Assembly: GCA_036346375.1 (NCBI GenBank)
Contig: JAYEVE010000812.1
Location: 1 to 64,000, forward strand
Length of the DNA stretch: 64,000 nucleotides
Reading direction: 5' to 3'
Origin: Guadua angustifolia
Taxonomy: Eukaryota > Streptophyta > Magnoliopsida > Poales > Poaceae
The translations under genes were made by a program, and so were the position numbers. Under the pieces are notes generated by a model that did not search any database, was not told the origin of the DNA, and saw only the letters and a list, made by a program, of their open reading frames with translations. The stretch's first letter is position 1, and the number at the start of each line of letters is the position of its first letter. This document shows positions 1 through 12,013 of this stretch, piece by piece.

Positions 1-985
1 CAACAGAATAAAATTAATACAGAAGCAGCAATAGATAGGAACAGAAAGCAGTACAGGGGCACATCATGGGGCCCTATTTGCTATTTTGCTTACTATTAAA
101 TACTTCATCTTACTTGGATAATATTTACATAAACAAAAGAATTGTAGGAGGAGCTAGATTACTTCCAGCCCAAAAGGACAAAGGCAGAGCACAATCCAGA
201 TATATAACAAACAAAATTAGGTTCCACAGAGTAAAACACAACTGTTGGTGAAATTGCAGCATACTTTTTTTTAATACAAATTTACTTTGACATTTCTGTC
301 CACCCTCCACACTGGCAGACATGAGTCCATGTCCAAAGTAATTTTGTTTGAACACGAAAGACAAATTATGTCTAGAAGAATACTATGGTTCTTTATTTAC
401 AAACAAACCATTAGTTATATATATGATATTTAACTTATTTCCTCCACTCTATAGAAATTTTAAAATTAATGTGACCAACCAAAACCCCTATAATTGTGAC
501 CTACTATGTCAAGACACTTTTATCATAGGACTCCCTTCAATGTAGAAGAAAATTGTCATCTGCGCTCTTTTTTCATCAAGGTCATGGTATAGTTATACTT
601 CTAAGTCAAATTTACGACATTTAGGGAGTAGTTGTTGCAGCCTTTGTCATCCGTAGATGTATCTACAGTAAGTCGCGCACCATGTGGGTTGAGATCTGAT
701 GTAATCACAGTTGTATTGGCTTGATATCAAATTCAATTGAAGCACTAACACATGTTCAATAATCTGGCCATAGCATTAGAGAACATGACCAAATGTGGAG
801 ATTAAAGTTCTCCACATACTTTAATCATGTGCCATGATCAACCCTATGTAACCTTAAGACTTCTCATGGTGCTCTATTGGACATCTAGGATGTAGGATCA
901 AGTTTTTGCAAGATGAGTGGCATAAACAGTTAATTGAGAATAAAATTCTGTGAAGTACATAATAAGCACAAGTCATGAAATATAC
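1..985. other. Non-coding, probably last intron of the ABC1-type kinase gene
   Basis: I see no exon here. The short open frames are low-complexity and AT-rich. A donor (GT on the minus strand) lies just left of the exon ending at 986, so this stretch is best read as intron on the minus strand. The expected C-terminal exon of the kinase family was not found here and presumably lies beyond the left edge. Confidence 0.5.
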
Positions 986-3900
986 CTCGAGAACTAATGT
1001 AGTCACCATAACAGTGCAAACGTTCCCGTCAATATTTACTTTATGGCGTCGGACTTGTTCAAGCAACTGGTGCATACAATCAGCTGGATGGACAACATCA
1101 CCTTCAGGGGTTCCCCAAAAGGAAAATGCTCGCTCAACTTCCTGTTGACAAAAAACAAGGCAATTAAGACTTCTCAATGGTTGCAACCATGATATAAATA
1201 TCCTTGGCATTTTAGCCATGAAATATGGTTTTTGATGAGATTGCAGCTTAATGCATTTAAGTAAAAGACGCGACATCAGCAGTTCAGTTGTGAATTGTGA
1301 TAAATTAGTTCATATGTTCAGTTGTGATTAGTGACAATATTCTAGTTTATCTAGCAGTTTGGACCATCCATGGCGGCATCAGGCCACCAACGTTTAGTTC
1401 GCCACCATTCATTGTACTCACATCAAATATTGCCACATGCCTGCATAGCATCAGAAATCAATAAATCTGAAGATGTTTTGTCCAAATTTTCTGCCTTTTC
1501 AGGACCTCATGTTTTATTACACAGGAGGCCTTCAATATAAAGAGCACAAATTGTTAATAACAATGTGCCGAAAATTCACCAAACAAATTCTGGAAAAAAT
1601 ACCATCTGTGGTGTACACCACCAAGGTGTACTGTGCAAATAATTTTTGCCAAAATCAATTTATGTTTTACAAGACAAATTCCACAGACCATCTACTATAG
1701 CAGTGCAACCTAGTTTATCAAGGAAAAAAGAAACACAAATCTGAACAAGCAAAAACCAAGTTTATACCCCCAAAAAATATATTAGCAATAAGACAGAGAA
1801 TAATTACCTCAATAAAAGCTTTTGGGTTTGGGCAGTTCTGTCGTTTCGACAACTTTAGCGTACGTTCTGCTGCTGTACGGCCATCTCGGCGTGCAACAGC
1901 CTTGAAAAACTCCAGTAAATTCACACGATCATTACTTGAAAGTTCAGCAGTCATTCCTACATCAAGAAAGACTACATGTGGCTTTGATTTCAAAAGGGTG
2001 TCACTTGAATTCTTAGGTTGTGCAACACGGACCAAAATATTTCCAGGGTGCATATCTGCATGGACAAAATTATCAACCTGGAAAAGGTGGATGTTAAATT
2101 GTTAATGAGGCCACAAAAGTGACGAAGAATGTCAAACAGTAAATATACGCTCTGAAATATTAAGTGGCTATGGGTTGCTCAACTACAACAATATGTTAAA
2201 GAAAGATAGTTGCGTAAGAGGCTCATCATTCTGGATCAAAATACAAATGGGTTCTTAATACTGTGAACTTGCAAGCAGTAGTTCTCCAGGAACAAAGCAG
2301 CACAAGTGCCATTCTGATGCATAAAATAAAAATATTGAAGCCCTTTGAACTTTTCAAAATATATACTTCTAGTTTTGCATAATATCAATTCCGTAGGTTG
2401 TTCAAATTTAGCAAGCAAATATTTTGAATTAATTTTCTCAACTGTATTGATAATTCTGCTAATTGATACAGTTAACTTTAAGACATTCAAAATTTATATC
2501 AATATGGACTAGAAATGTTTTTAAACGAGCATTCAACTTAATAAACAGATGTTCCCAGTTAAAATTAGATGCGATCATGCCCAATTGAACTCAGAGGCTA
2601 GACAGTACCTCAGAAGTAGATCATAAGATATATAAGTCATTAAAAGGAGCTCTCTAACATTTCAATGTTTCATGAAAAAAACATGTAGAATCTTACCTTC
2701 AAATGCAAAACTAAATGAGAATGAGAATATTAAGAGATGGTTATATGTGTTACCAGTAGCATTTTCAAGAGTGCATGAGTGCCAATATGTGCAAGAGCAC
2801 TTTTAATGCGATCATGCCCGTCAAGGTCATCAACATAGTGTGAAACACTTTCCCCGTATTCGTAAGTCTCCACCAAGACAGCTGGATGAACAAGTGGGTA
2901 AAGAGGTTTTGGAAAAGACACATCCTTCCACCTTCGGAAGTTGTAGATAAACCGGCTCAAATGAGCAGCTTCCCTTGCAAGGTCAACTTGAGACATCATG
3001 AAGACAGCAAACTGTTGCACACTCTCATCTAGCCGTAACCAACTTATTGCAGGAAGATAACTAGAAATTTTAGCTACTGCATTAATGATACTGAAGTCCC
3101 TTCGTATTGATTCTCCTACACCAGGATGTCTTACTTTCACTGCAACTGTTACACGCCTTGTCTGCTGTTTATGATACCGGAATCTCAAAGCAGCACGATG
3201 CACTTGAGCAACACTTCCAGACGCTACAGGCTCTTCTTCAAAATTCTCAAAAATATCTGATAATTTCTGACCAAAAGCTTTCTCAACAGTTTTCTTGGTA
3301 TACACAAAGCTGTGAGATGGTGCTTTTGTGTGTAGCTTTGCCAATTCGGCACAAAGGTCACCTGCAAAGAGATCTGGACGTGTAGCAGCCCACTGGCCCC
3401 ATTTAATAAATGCAGGACCTGCTTTCTCCAAAGTACGATGGACAAGACGGAGCCATGTTTTTCTATACTTACTGCCAAGAGCATCCGCAAATGGGGCCAT
3501 CAGTATACTTGGAGTGAACAACAATGCCAGATATATTGATCTGAAGAGTATGATAACCATCTCTACTGCCGAAAATATTAATGAGGTGACAAAAATTCGG
3601 CCATCCTGAGCTCGCATGTAAAGATTATCACGTATTGGGAAGTACTCGCCATCTGCACTAGTCTTCTGAGTTAGCACTATCTCTCCAGCTACGAAAGCGA
3701 AGAGGTAAGGAACTAAATTAGATCTAGTGGCAGCCAGGGTGATGGCACAAGCAACCCTACTTAAAAACGGAGATACTTTTGGTACATGAGAACCCATTGC
3801 CATGAGTTGCTTCCAAGCAAGTTGACTGTGAAACGCATTCTGGCTGCTGGACGAGAGAACTGAAAAGTATCTGGCACCAGGGCTCCAGTATAAGCTCTCC

Positions 3901-4082
3901 TTTGCTCTTCCAAGCATGGACGAATTGCTCGGTCCGTTATGAACATTCCCATGCAAAAAGGCCCTTCTCGTATGGGCCAAGCCAAATGCAAAGTTCGATC
4001 CAATGTTCTGTGCACCGGAATTGTTGGGTTTCGAGTTAACCAGTACAGCATGAGCAAGTTTTGGGCTCTTCCCTACGTGCAT
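986..4082 (-). CDS. ABC1/UbiB-family atypical protein kinase (aarF domain, ADCK-like), 3' end off window
   Basis: Three minus-strand exons are supported: 4082-2754 (443 codons), 2077-1808 (90) and 1141-986 (52), all joining in phase 0 with GT-AG borders. The ABC1 signatures appear in order: KWGQWAATRPDLF (the KxGQ motif that replaces a normal glycine-rich loop role), an Ala/Gly-rich loop VASGSVAQVHRA, VAVKVRHPGV with the ATP-binding lysine, HADMHPGN as catalytic loop, and VFLDVGMT as the metal-binding DxG. The family is known for mitochondrial or plastid proteins linked to prenyl-quinone metabolism, and ADCK2-like plant members are usually mitochondrial; I infer the location only from that. 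The start is the first ATG after an in-frame TGA 24 bases upstream. About 585 residues are visible. The C-terminal exon is not in the window, so the gene is partial. The coding sequence seen is intact. Confidence 0.85.
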
Positions 4083-4671
4083 AAACCTGGGAGTACCATT
4101 TACACTTCAGCATTGTGCAGCTCGCATCGAAACTACGCATAAATAAGCACAGCATGTAAACTCCACGAGAGATTGTGAGCTTCAGAGCTGACCTCGACAT
4201 CATGATGTTCTCCTACGGAGGGCACGCCTATGACGGCGGGATCACAGCTCCGGCGAATCAAACAAGGCTGGAAACATCAAAAGTTCGGGGATTTAACGGG
4301 CTCGTCGGGGAACGAGGGGATCAAATCGCGGTTATAGAGGGAGAGACAGACGGGCGTAGAAGCTTACCGATGCGGGAGAATGGTCGGACGGCGCGGGGGC
4401 GGGGGGCGCGATCACCATGGCGGGGCCTGGGAAACCCTAGAAGCGGCCATGATCGGCGGCGTCGGCGAGATGGCGGCGCATGGAGGAGAAGGGCGGGGTT
4501 GGTGCGGCCGACGAGAAGTTGGTGTTTGGGGGAGGATGCGAGTTCGGTGCGATGCCGATGAGAGGAGGAAGAGACGCCGCGTGGGCGCGGGACGGACGGC
4601 AGCCAGGAAGAAGAAGGGAGCGGAGGCCGGGCGAGGTGCGAGTGCGGTGGGTCGGGGTCGGGCCTAAACAA
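4083..4671 (-). promoter_or_regulatory. 5' leader and promoter region of the ABC1-type kinase gene
   Basis: The base composition jumps to very GC-rich at 4380-4670, as is usual for grass gene 5' ends. A good minus-strand donor (GTAAGC, at 4362-4367) suggests a 5' UTR exon at about 4368-4670 and an intron in the leader before the coding exon. No open frame here fits a conserved protein. Open frames on both strands reflect GC content. I cannot place the transcription start. Confidence 0.45.
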
Positions 4672-4679
4672 TAGTGCGC

Positions 4680-5160
4680 GCGTGTGGCCCGCTTCCTACT
4701 CGAAAACATATTATTATTTTTTTGCGATATGAAAAAATTATTTTTAATTATATATATAAATATATGCTCCATGCGTTCCTGAATAGATCACGCTTTAGAA
4801 TTTTATACTTCAACTAATACATGTATAGAAATGACAAAACTGTCCTCCTTTATTAACTCAATTATTACTCTTAGGTGATGTGTGTTGCTCTAATCCATTG
4901 TAAAAAAAATAACATTATGAATAATGAATGGTTAAGATATACAAATGAAATATTTAAAATCAATTAAAGTTGTCTCAAAATTATATAATGACATCTATTT
5001 AAAAATAAAATTTGAAAGCTAGAATGACATATATTTAGAAACAGAGAAAGAAAGTAGTGATGGTGGCGAAGAATATCATTCCTCCCAACTCCCTCTCTGA
5101 CCCTCTCTAAAGAAATCTCTAACAAAAATAGAAAGACAATTTAACAACATATAAATTCTG
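4680..5160. other. AT-rich intergenic stretch
   Basis: This stretch is AT-rich, low-complexity DNA without a credible open frame, clear terminal repeats or RNA gene. Confidence 0.4.
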
Positions 5161-6708
5161 CCCCAAAAATTAATCTAATGAGAAAAAAAAGTGACTCGCC
5201 AACCCCTCCTCCTTCCTCACATGGTTTCACCCTTTATAGCGCAAAGGATTGGAGAGAGCTCAGGTGGGCCACGTGCCGCCTAAGCCGGTTTTGCGAAAAA
5301 GCTCCTCTATTTCTTCGAATTACGGATAGATCCTTACGGATTACAAATAGGTCATTCACGATTTTTTATGAGACGAAGATATATTTTTTTCATCGCGTTT
5401 GGGTCCCTGGCGCGGTATTTCACGGAAAAACCTCCCGTAAAGTTCAAATCGCGAACAAGCCCTTTTCTAATTTTTCAGGATAGCAACAGGTCCAAAAAAA
5501 TAACAAACAGCCCCCTGTTTCTTACGTCTAGGTTCTTTCTCCGTTTTTTCCGGAAAAAATGTTTTCGTCACCAAAAAAACCCGGAAAAAATGTTTTCGTC
5601 ACAAAAAAAACACAGATTCGTCGAAGGTTTATAGCAACTTATGGATTTGCCAACGGGTCATAACCGCGAGTTTTTTTTTATAAAAAAAACGTAGATTCGT
5701 CCAAAGATTTGTAGCGACCCATAGATTCGCCGGCGGATCCTGACGACCCATTTTTTTAACAAACACAAAAACCCAAAAACCCAGATTCATCGAAGGTTTA
5801 TAGCGGTTCATGGATTCGCCCACGGGTCCGAGCAGCCTTTTAAAAAAGGAAATACATAAAAAAACGGTCGCACTTTTCTTTTAAAAAAGCATAGATTCAA
5901 CCGCAATTTTCTAAATAAAACACGCATCGACAAAAAAAACAAGGATTCGTCGAAGGTTTATAACAACTTATGGATTTGCTAGCGGATCATAACCGCGGGT
6001 TTTTTTTTAAAAAAAAACGTAGATCCATCCAAAAATTTATAGCGGCCCATAGATTCACCGACGGATCCTAACGACCCATTTTTTTTAACAAACACAAAAA
6101 ACAAAAAAAAAGAATAAAACCAGATTCAACCGTAATTTTCTAAATAAAACACGCATCGATAAAAAAAACACGGATTGGTCGAAGGTTTATAACAACTTAT
6201 GGATTTGCCAGCGGGTCATAACCGTAGGGTTTTTTTTAAAAAAAAAACGTCGATTCGTCCAAAGATTTATAACGACCCATAGATTCGCCGGCGGGTCCTA
6301 ACAACCCTTTTTTTTAACAAACACAAAAAAACAAAAAAAGATCAAATATCCCGAAATGCGTAAAAAACAACCACGGTTTTCTAAAAAAACACAGATTCGT
6401 CGAAGGTTTATAGTAACCCGTAGATTAAACGTGGATTCATCGAAGGTTTGTAATATCCTATGGATTCGCCAACGGGTCCTACCGACCCGTTTTATTTAAA
6501 AATTACGAAAATCAAAAATTCGACAAAATTTATCAGACACGGGTTGTAATCGCGGTTTTCTAAAAAAAACGTAGATCCGTTGAAGGTTTATAGCTAACGA
6601 CCTATTTTTTAAACAAATATGAAAATCGAAAATACGACCCCCATGGATTTGCCGACGGGTCCAATCGACTCTACAGAACGGCGCAGCGTAGCGCGCTATT
6701 ATTGCTAG
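5160..6708 (+). mobile_element. Non-autonomous Helitron, copy 1 (plus orientation)
   Basis: The 3' end reads a GC-rich palindromic stretch (GCGCAGCGTAGCGCGC) followed by TATTATTG and CTAG at 6705-6708, then a T. This is the Helitron 3' signature: hairpin, CTRR end, insertion before T. The same terminus occurs in inverted orientation at 51792, also followed by T on that strand. The two copies share a 5' segment containing matching runs such as TTCGAATTACGGATAGATCC, then minisatellite units, then the terminus. The 5' end is not exactly placed; homology starts near 5200. There is no Rep/helicase gene, so the element depends on a partner elsewhere. Confidence 0.7.
5590..6660 (+). repeat. Minisatellite array inside Helitron copy 1
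   Basis: About ten degenerate units share the core GATTCGTCGAAGGTTTATAG followed by ACCCATGGATTCGCC, GACGGGTCC and poly-T/poly-A spacers. Cores start near 5611, 5694, 5783, 5944, 6022, 6173, 6252, 6396, 6434 and 6566. Spacing is irregular (about 80-160 bp), partly because two sub-types alternate. The same unit family, in reverse complement, fills Helitron copy 2. Confidence 0.8.
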
Positions 6709-7138
6709 TAAACCTTACGCGCGTAGACCCAAAATCACGTGAGGCACCGGTGCGGCCACGACGGCGGTCGTGAGCATGTGGTTACAGTCAACGAGGGCAG
6801 TGTCGTCAGGAGTGTAACTGCATGACGGCGCGTGGGTAAAGTACATGCACGGTGACGAACTAGCTATTAGGGCGAGCCTTGGATCAAATGTCTAGTGTAC
6901 TGGCCTCATGCTTTTTTTCTTTTTGTTTTATGAAAATGGTCTCATGGCAACAAATTTTCAGATATAGTCCATTACACGAGCATGGAATCACCGGTACTGG
7001 ACTTAGTGTAAAATCAACAGAAGGGCAATATGAGATGAACGGTTTCTGCAGCATGTTGCGCGCAATTATTTTCCGTGCTTTGCCTGCGCGGTATTCTTCT
7101 TTTCCACGCTACGGGGCAGCTGCAAAATTTTTTTATTC
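6709..7138. other. Intergenic, nothing recognised
   Basis: A 107-codon open frame (6879-7202) overlaps the start of the foldback element and shows no domain I recognise. I treat this stretch as non-coding. Confidence 0.35.
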
Positions 7139-7141
7139 TAC

Positions 7142-7500
7142 GGCCCTATTTCATAGAGCTTCAAATCCTAGCTCCACCACAGATTTGAAACTTATAGACT
7201 AAAATAAAGTGAATTAGGTTTTATTTCAGTCTAAAATGTAAACAAGATGACTCACCTAAACACTCTTAGGGTGTGTTTAGTAGAACTCCAGCTTCATCAG
7301 ATCCGTGGATCTGGTATAGCTGGGTATTTCTAACTTCATCAGATCCGTGGAGTTGGAGTTATGAGTACATTAAGAGTGTTTAGCTAAATCATCTTGTTTA
7401 CATTTTAGACTAAAAATATAAACTTAGTTTACTTTATTTTAATATACAAGTTTCAGATCTCAGGTGAAGTTAGGATCTGGAATTCTACCAAACAGGCCCT
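7142..7500. mobile_element. Foldback MITE with arms of about 130 bp
   Basis: The left arm (7142 to about 7270) and right arm (about 7368-7500) are inverted copies. Both contain, in opposite orientation, TAAGAGTGTTTAG, ATCATCTTGTTTACATTTTA, and a segment ending GGCCCT. The middle carries CTCCAGCTTCATCAGATCCG and its inverse, itself a smaller palindrome. A related fragment with the GGCCTGTTTGGTA-type terminus continues at 7487-7600. This looks like nested grass MITEs. I saw no convincing target duplication. Confidence 0.65.
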
Positions 7501-7669
7501 TAATATACCCACAACTCCAGCTGCTCTACGGATCTGGTAGAGGTAGAAATACACATCACGGATCTAGTAGAGTTAGAGTTATACCAAACACAGTCTACAT
7601 CTCTGTTTTACTGGAACTTACCCGGCTTATGCCTCGTATAATTGTTAAGAATCATTTAACAACCGTTGG

Positions 7670-7962
7670 TTGGTAGCTCAGATGAAAGAGGGTTAGCTTC
7701 ACTTGCATCGGGTCACGAGTTCGAGATTCTTGTTTAAAGCGTTTTTGCCATTTTTAGTTATTAAATGATGCCCAAAATTTTTAAAAAAAATTTAGAAGGG
7801 TTCTGAGAGCATGTCTAATCTACCATAAAAATTCTAGATCATGATCAAACTTGTGTAAATTTTAAAAATTCTAACAAAAGAAGCTTGAAACAGGAATTAA
7901 ACTCGCGACCTGACGTAAGCGAAGCAAACCCTCTGCCTCACTTGCAAGTGAACACTAAAAAA
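7670..7962. mobile_element. Inverted pair of tRNA-related (SINE-like) sequences
   Basis: At 7671-7735 a tRNA-like head is visible: an A-box-like GGTAGCTCAGATGAAAGAGG and a B-box-like CGAGTTCGAGATTC. At about 7895-7960 the inverse appears, with CGCGAC and CTCTGCCTCACTTGCAAGTG. The region between is AT-rich. It could be two head-to-head SINE fragments or a foldback built on a tRNA-like end. It is not a functional tRNA: no cloverleaf closes and there is no acceptor-stem pairing. Confidence 0.45.
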
Positions 7963-8383
7963 TGAAATTGAAAGATCACACGTGAACTCATTCGATTGTA
8001 TATAAAGTGAAATCCTAGAGAGAATAGAAACCTTCACTCACACCTTGATGATTTGGAAGAAGATATAGAGTGCTGTTCTGTCAACATGCAACAATGCGTT
8101 ATATAAGCGTTTGCACCAATGGCATAGAGTACAACAGAGTGCACCATGATTAGTTGTAATCCTGCCTTGATTAAAAGTAAACAGACCGAGTGTAGTAGGG
8201 AGTTGAGTTAATTTAGTCAGTGTTTGTGTAATCATAGATGCTATATAAACTGAGTAAATCCTCAAAAGAGGCAGTGAATCTGTTGTCTGATTTATGTGCA
8301 GCCGAGTTGATGCATTGCAGAGTTTCGTTTTTTGGTTTCTGTATATTTCATTTGCCGAGTTGATGAATCTGTTGCCTGAATTC

Positions 8384-8500
8384 TGTGCGGCAATAAGGTT
8401 TCTGTATATTTCATTTGGGAGGTATGTATATGAGGTTCCGCTGTCAAAAATCACTAGAATTGAGTTTCCTGCCTGCCCATGCATACTCACCTGCTGATCT
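8384..8500 (-). pseudogene. Fragment of a pepsin-like (A1) aspartic protease
   Basis: The minus strand encodes ILVIFDSGTSYTYLPNEIY, which matches the second active-site region (DSGT/S followed by a hydrophobic run and Leu-Pro) of plant A1 aspartic proteases. Only about 40 residues of similarity remain. A short local repeat, including a second NEIYRN, follows and destroys the fold. No other protease exon is nearby. It is probably a captured or duplicated exon, not a gene. Confidence 0.7.
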
Positions 8501-8848
8501 CCATAATTTACTTTCTGGACTTCTGTTTGATATAAGTTACTGGCAGTACAAAAAAATCATTAAGTAGAGTAGAAGAAATTGGAAAGACTTCAAAGAATTT
8601 GTTCGGATGAAAGCACATGAAATCTTTGCTGGAGATGCTCTAATATCACAGACGGACAAAGACCGCGGGCTAACTACTCCTGTTGGTATCTTTGGTTGCA
8701 TTCAAGTACTTCTTTTGTATGATATACCAGTTCCCTTCTGGGTACAGAATGTTTTGATTTGTTTTCAAAGCTCTGTGCTTAGGTTAGACCATAATTTTAT
8801 TGTGTGTGCTTGGATTTTAGTGTTTGTGATATTGGTTTGCTTGTGTAG

Positions 8849-9765
8849 ATGGTTGAAGCTGAATGGTCTGAAGAACACACTAGGATTGTTTGTAGATTGT
8901 TTGCCGAACAAGTGAGGTGCGGAAATCGTTCTAGCACCCATTTGAACAATGTTGGGTATAAAATAGTGATTGAAAAATTCAATGAGGAGACGGGGCTTTT
9001 GTACACTAGGGGGCAATTTAAGAATAAATGGTCCAAATTGAAGCTAGAGTACAATGCTTGGAAGGAGTTGTTGAAACAAACAGGCATAGGTTGGGATGAG
9101 AGGAAGGAGCGGTTGACATGAACAATGATTGGTGGAAGATGATGAGAAAAGTAAGTCATAAACCGTAAAATATTTGATCTTATTTTGTTTGCACAATATT
9201 ATTGTTTTTGACATATGTTTTCATGTTTGCGAAAAATTCGGGATGTGGAAAATTTAAAGACAAGGAATTCAAAATGAAGATGAGTTGAAGGTTATGTTTG
9301 AAGACCTTAGAAATACGGTGGCGATCATTTTGGTGCTTAATGCGGTCTTATTCCTCCAAGCCCTATTCATTGTGTTCATCAGGTGGATTGAGCGAAAGTG
9401 ATCCGAAGAAATAACTCCAACTAGCAAGGGCAAAGGCAAGAGATCATCTTGTCATGACAAAGAGAAGACAAAGAGAGCCAAGACAAGTGGAGGAAAGTGG
9501 ATCGAAGAACAGATTAGTAAAATGGTGACTTTCGGTGAGAGGTCATTTGCTTCTATTGAGTCGCTTGCAAACAAGAATGAGTGTTCTATCCAGCGATAAT
9601 GAACATTGTGAAGGAGTGTGGGCGATTTACGGTACAAAGCAACACTTCATCGCTCTTGAATTATTCACAAAGCGTGCTGAGAGAGAGATGTTTATGACAT
9701 TGGACACTCCAGAAGACCGGTTTGCATGGCTCACAATGAAGCACTTTGTCAAATATGGACCATGA
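8849..9765 (+). pseudogene. Myb/SANT-like ORF1 of PIF/Harbinger element 1
   Basis: The 5' part (8849-9121) encodes a trihelix/Myb-type DNA-binding domain with the spaced tryptophans expected (AEWSEEHTRIV, then FKNKWSKLKLEYNAW). Just after it, a one-base shift moves the frame from WDERKERL to the expected MNNDWWK segment near 9114. A second block at 9535-9765 carries the C-terminal part, ending in EDRFAWLTMKHFVKYGP. In PIF/Harbinger elements this protein accompanies the transposase and helps bind the element ends. Frame breaks show it is decayed. Confidence 0.7.
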
Positions 9766-9965
9766 TGTCCTACTTTTTAGGGAAATTCATTTAAAGGGTA
9801 TAGAATAAGAATAGATTAATAAAAGGATTCAATGATTTCTTTTTTGATTGATTGATTGACCATGATTTGATTGATTTAATAGGAATAAAATTCAGTTCGA
9901 TTTCTTTTTTGCAATTTACACTTGGCATATATTTTGTTTTAATATTGCTTTCTTCTATGTTAGAG

Positions 9966-11277
9966 ATGTCTTCAAGTGAAAGTGATAGTGATAGCGAGGT
10001 TGATGCGGAGGTTATACGTGAACATCAAATTTTGCAGACCAACTTACTTGCTACTGCGGTCGTTTTACATCAATATTACATGAAGCATTATGATAAGAAT
10101 CCACCAAGGACTTCACAACTCAGTGGTTATGGATGGATTATGGAGGTATTGAACACACCTGGAGAAAGTCACAGAATGTTCAGGATGAATGAAAGTCTTT
10201 TTTTCAGTTTGCACGACTTATTGGTAAGCAATTACGGTCTGAAGTCATCCATCAATATTACCTCATTAGAATCGCTTGCAATCTTTCTGTGCATCTGCGG
10301 CCAAAATAGATCCAACAGTTCGATTCAAAATACATTCAAGCATTCAGGGGAGACAATCAGTAGAAAATTCGATGATGTCTTACAATGCTTAATTCAAATG
10401 GCTAACGATTGCATCAGACCTAAGGATCGAAACTTTGCCAATGTGCATAGTTGGATTACTGGTGATCAAAGGATGTGACCGCATTTTAAAGATTGCATTG
10501 GAGCCATTGACGGGACACATATCCTAGCAACACCACAGTCTAGAGATTATGTTCGATATATTGGCAGATCAGGGACTCCAACCCAAAATGTGATGGCTGT
10601 GGTTGATTTTGATATGCGTTTCACGTATGCTTCTATTAGACAACCAGGATCTATGCATGACACCAGTGTGCTCTATCATGCTATAGAACATGATACACAA
10701 GTCTTCCCACATCCTCATAAGGTAAAAATTGTTGATACATTACTCAAATCTATTGTCATGTTACTATCACATTACTTATGCTATTTCGTGTTTCATTAGG
10801 CAAATATTATGTTGTGGATCTGGGTTACCCAAAGCAGCATAGGGTACTTAGCACCGCATACAAAAGGCGAGGTATCATGTACTGTTGGAGAAGAGGTGTG
10901 GCGCCCGTCACAGTCGTCAGCAAGAGGTATTCAACTATTTGCACTCTAGCCTTCGTAATGTGGTTGGCGTACTTTTGGCGTATGGAAGATGAAGTGGAGG
11001 ATACTTCTAAAGATGCCTCGTGCAGATGAACAAGCAGAAGATGATCGTTCGACAACTATGTGTCTCCATAACTACATTCGTGAAAATCATGTGCTTGATG
11101 AAGATTTTCAAATGTGTGACGAGAATCCAGATTACATGCCAACAATACCACAAAGATATGCAAGACATCGGTAGTCTCAAAATTCATCAAATACTGGCTA
11201 CAACCGATGCAAATGACATAAATATGGATAGATTTCGTGATGATCTTGCAAAGGCAATTATGGAATCTAGATCGTAG
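9966..11277 (+). pseudogene. PIF/Harbinger DDE transposase (ORF2) of element 1
   Basis: After an acidic Ser-rich start (MSSSESDSDSEVD) comes the N-terminal helical region (RMFRMNESLFFSLHDLL), then the DDE core with CIGAIDGTHI (first Asp), FDMRFTYASIRQPGSMHDT (second Asp) and GKYYVVDLGYP. The open frame is cut by TGA at 10476-10478, where related transposases have a sense codon, and the part after DLGYP drifts out of frame. An intron-like gap around 10720-10800 precedes GKYYVVD, as in other plant family members. The element is inactive for its own transposase. Confidence 0.8.
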
Positions 11278-11289
11278 TTCACTTTATCA

Positions 11290-11980
11290 TTTTATAATAT
11301 TATTACAAAAATTCTATAATGAGATTATTATGGATGCATGTATTTCATTGTCATTTTTACATCAAAATGTACTACAAATCCATCACAAATACAAAGGGCA
11401 CTTGGTCATTTTCACCACTTCATCCTCTTTCCACAATCTGAATCCAGACACTTAGCCAAACGGTTTTCAAACGGTGATTCGATTCTACGCGAAGCGTTCT
11501 ACAAGAATCCTGGGCAGTTTATTTCTACTAAAATCTGGCCAATCAAAGCGGGCCTAGGCGTTCCCATTGTCAACCCTAGGCGTCAGGCCTCCGGCTCAAG
11601 CGTATCGCCGTTTGCGGGATAAACGGCGACGCGGACCGGACGCTGGGATGGCAGCAGTACCGGCCTGGCCCAACCTGCCGGAGTTACAAGCAGGCGAGCC
11701 GACGCCGCGCAAGTCCGTCCGCCCGCCCGCAACGCGCTCGTGCAAGTGGACAGGGAGCGAAAAACCCACTGAAAAGCAGGGAAAAAACGGAGAGACCGAG
11801 AAAGAGAGAGAGAGAGAGAGGTCGCCGATTCAGCGGGTTGGTTGGTTGGTTGCGCTCCTCGGCTGCCGGCAAACGCAAAAGGGTGGGGGTCTCGCTCGCG
11901 CGGGAGGCGAGGATCGAGGGCAACGTGGCCGCGCCCCCCGCGAGGACGACCTTTGCTTCCCGCGGAAGCGGTTGCGCGGG
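11290..11980. other. Upstream region, becoming GC-rich, with a GA microsatellite
   Basis: The left part is AT-rich. From about 11560 it is GC-rich and includes a (GA)n tract near 11800-11822. Long open frames on both strands here follow base composition and match no family I know. It reads as promoter and CpG-rich 5' end of the next gene. Confidence 0.4.
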
Positions 11981-11981
11981 C

Positions 11982-11988
11982 TATAAAA
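11982..11988 (+). promoter_or_regulatory. TATA box
   Basis: TATAAAA lies in a GC-rich context (GGGCTATAAAACGGG), 26 bases before the ATG at 12014. That spacing puts the transcription start at or very near this ATG, so either the leader is nearly absent or translation starts elsewhere. Confidence 0.55.
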
Positions 11989-12013
11989 CGGGCGCGAGAT
12001 CCAGATCTGGGCC

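Larger units (their letters stand above)
8600..11290 (+). mobile_element. PIF/Harbinger DNA transposon 1 (ends not resolved)
   Basis: It is defined by the paired Myb-like ORF1 and DDE ORF2 in the same orientation, the standard plant PIF/Harbinger gene order. I could not identify matching terminal inverted repeats or a three-base target duplication, so the limits are approximate. The coding part differs from the Harbinger pair at 37.8-47.6 kb, so this is a separate family. Confidence 0.65.

Noticed and set aside
125..364. 79-codon minus-strand frame as the missing C-terminal exon of the ABC1-type kinase
   Set aside because: No resemblance to the C-terminal segment expected of the family and no acceptor in the right phase.
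4175..4772. Long overlapping open frames on both strands in the GC-rich block upstream of the ABC1-type kinase
   Set aside because: They follow from low stop-codon frequency in GC-rich DNA. None has a recognisable domain and the block fits a 5' UTR and promoter.
5590..6660. Regular repeats resembling a CRISPR array
   Set aside because: Units are degenerate, directly tandem, AT-rich and lie inside a Helitron in a plant genome; no cas genes.
7671..7735. A tRNA gene
   Set aside because: A- and B-box-like words are present but the acceptor, D and anticodon stems do not pair. An inverted relative nearby points to a SINE-like repeat.
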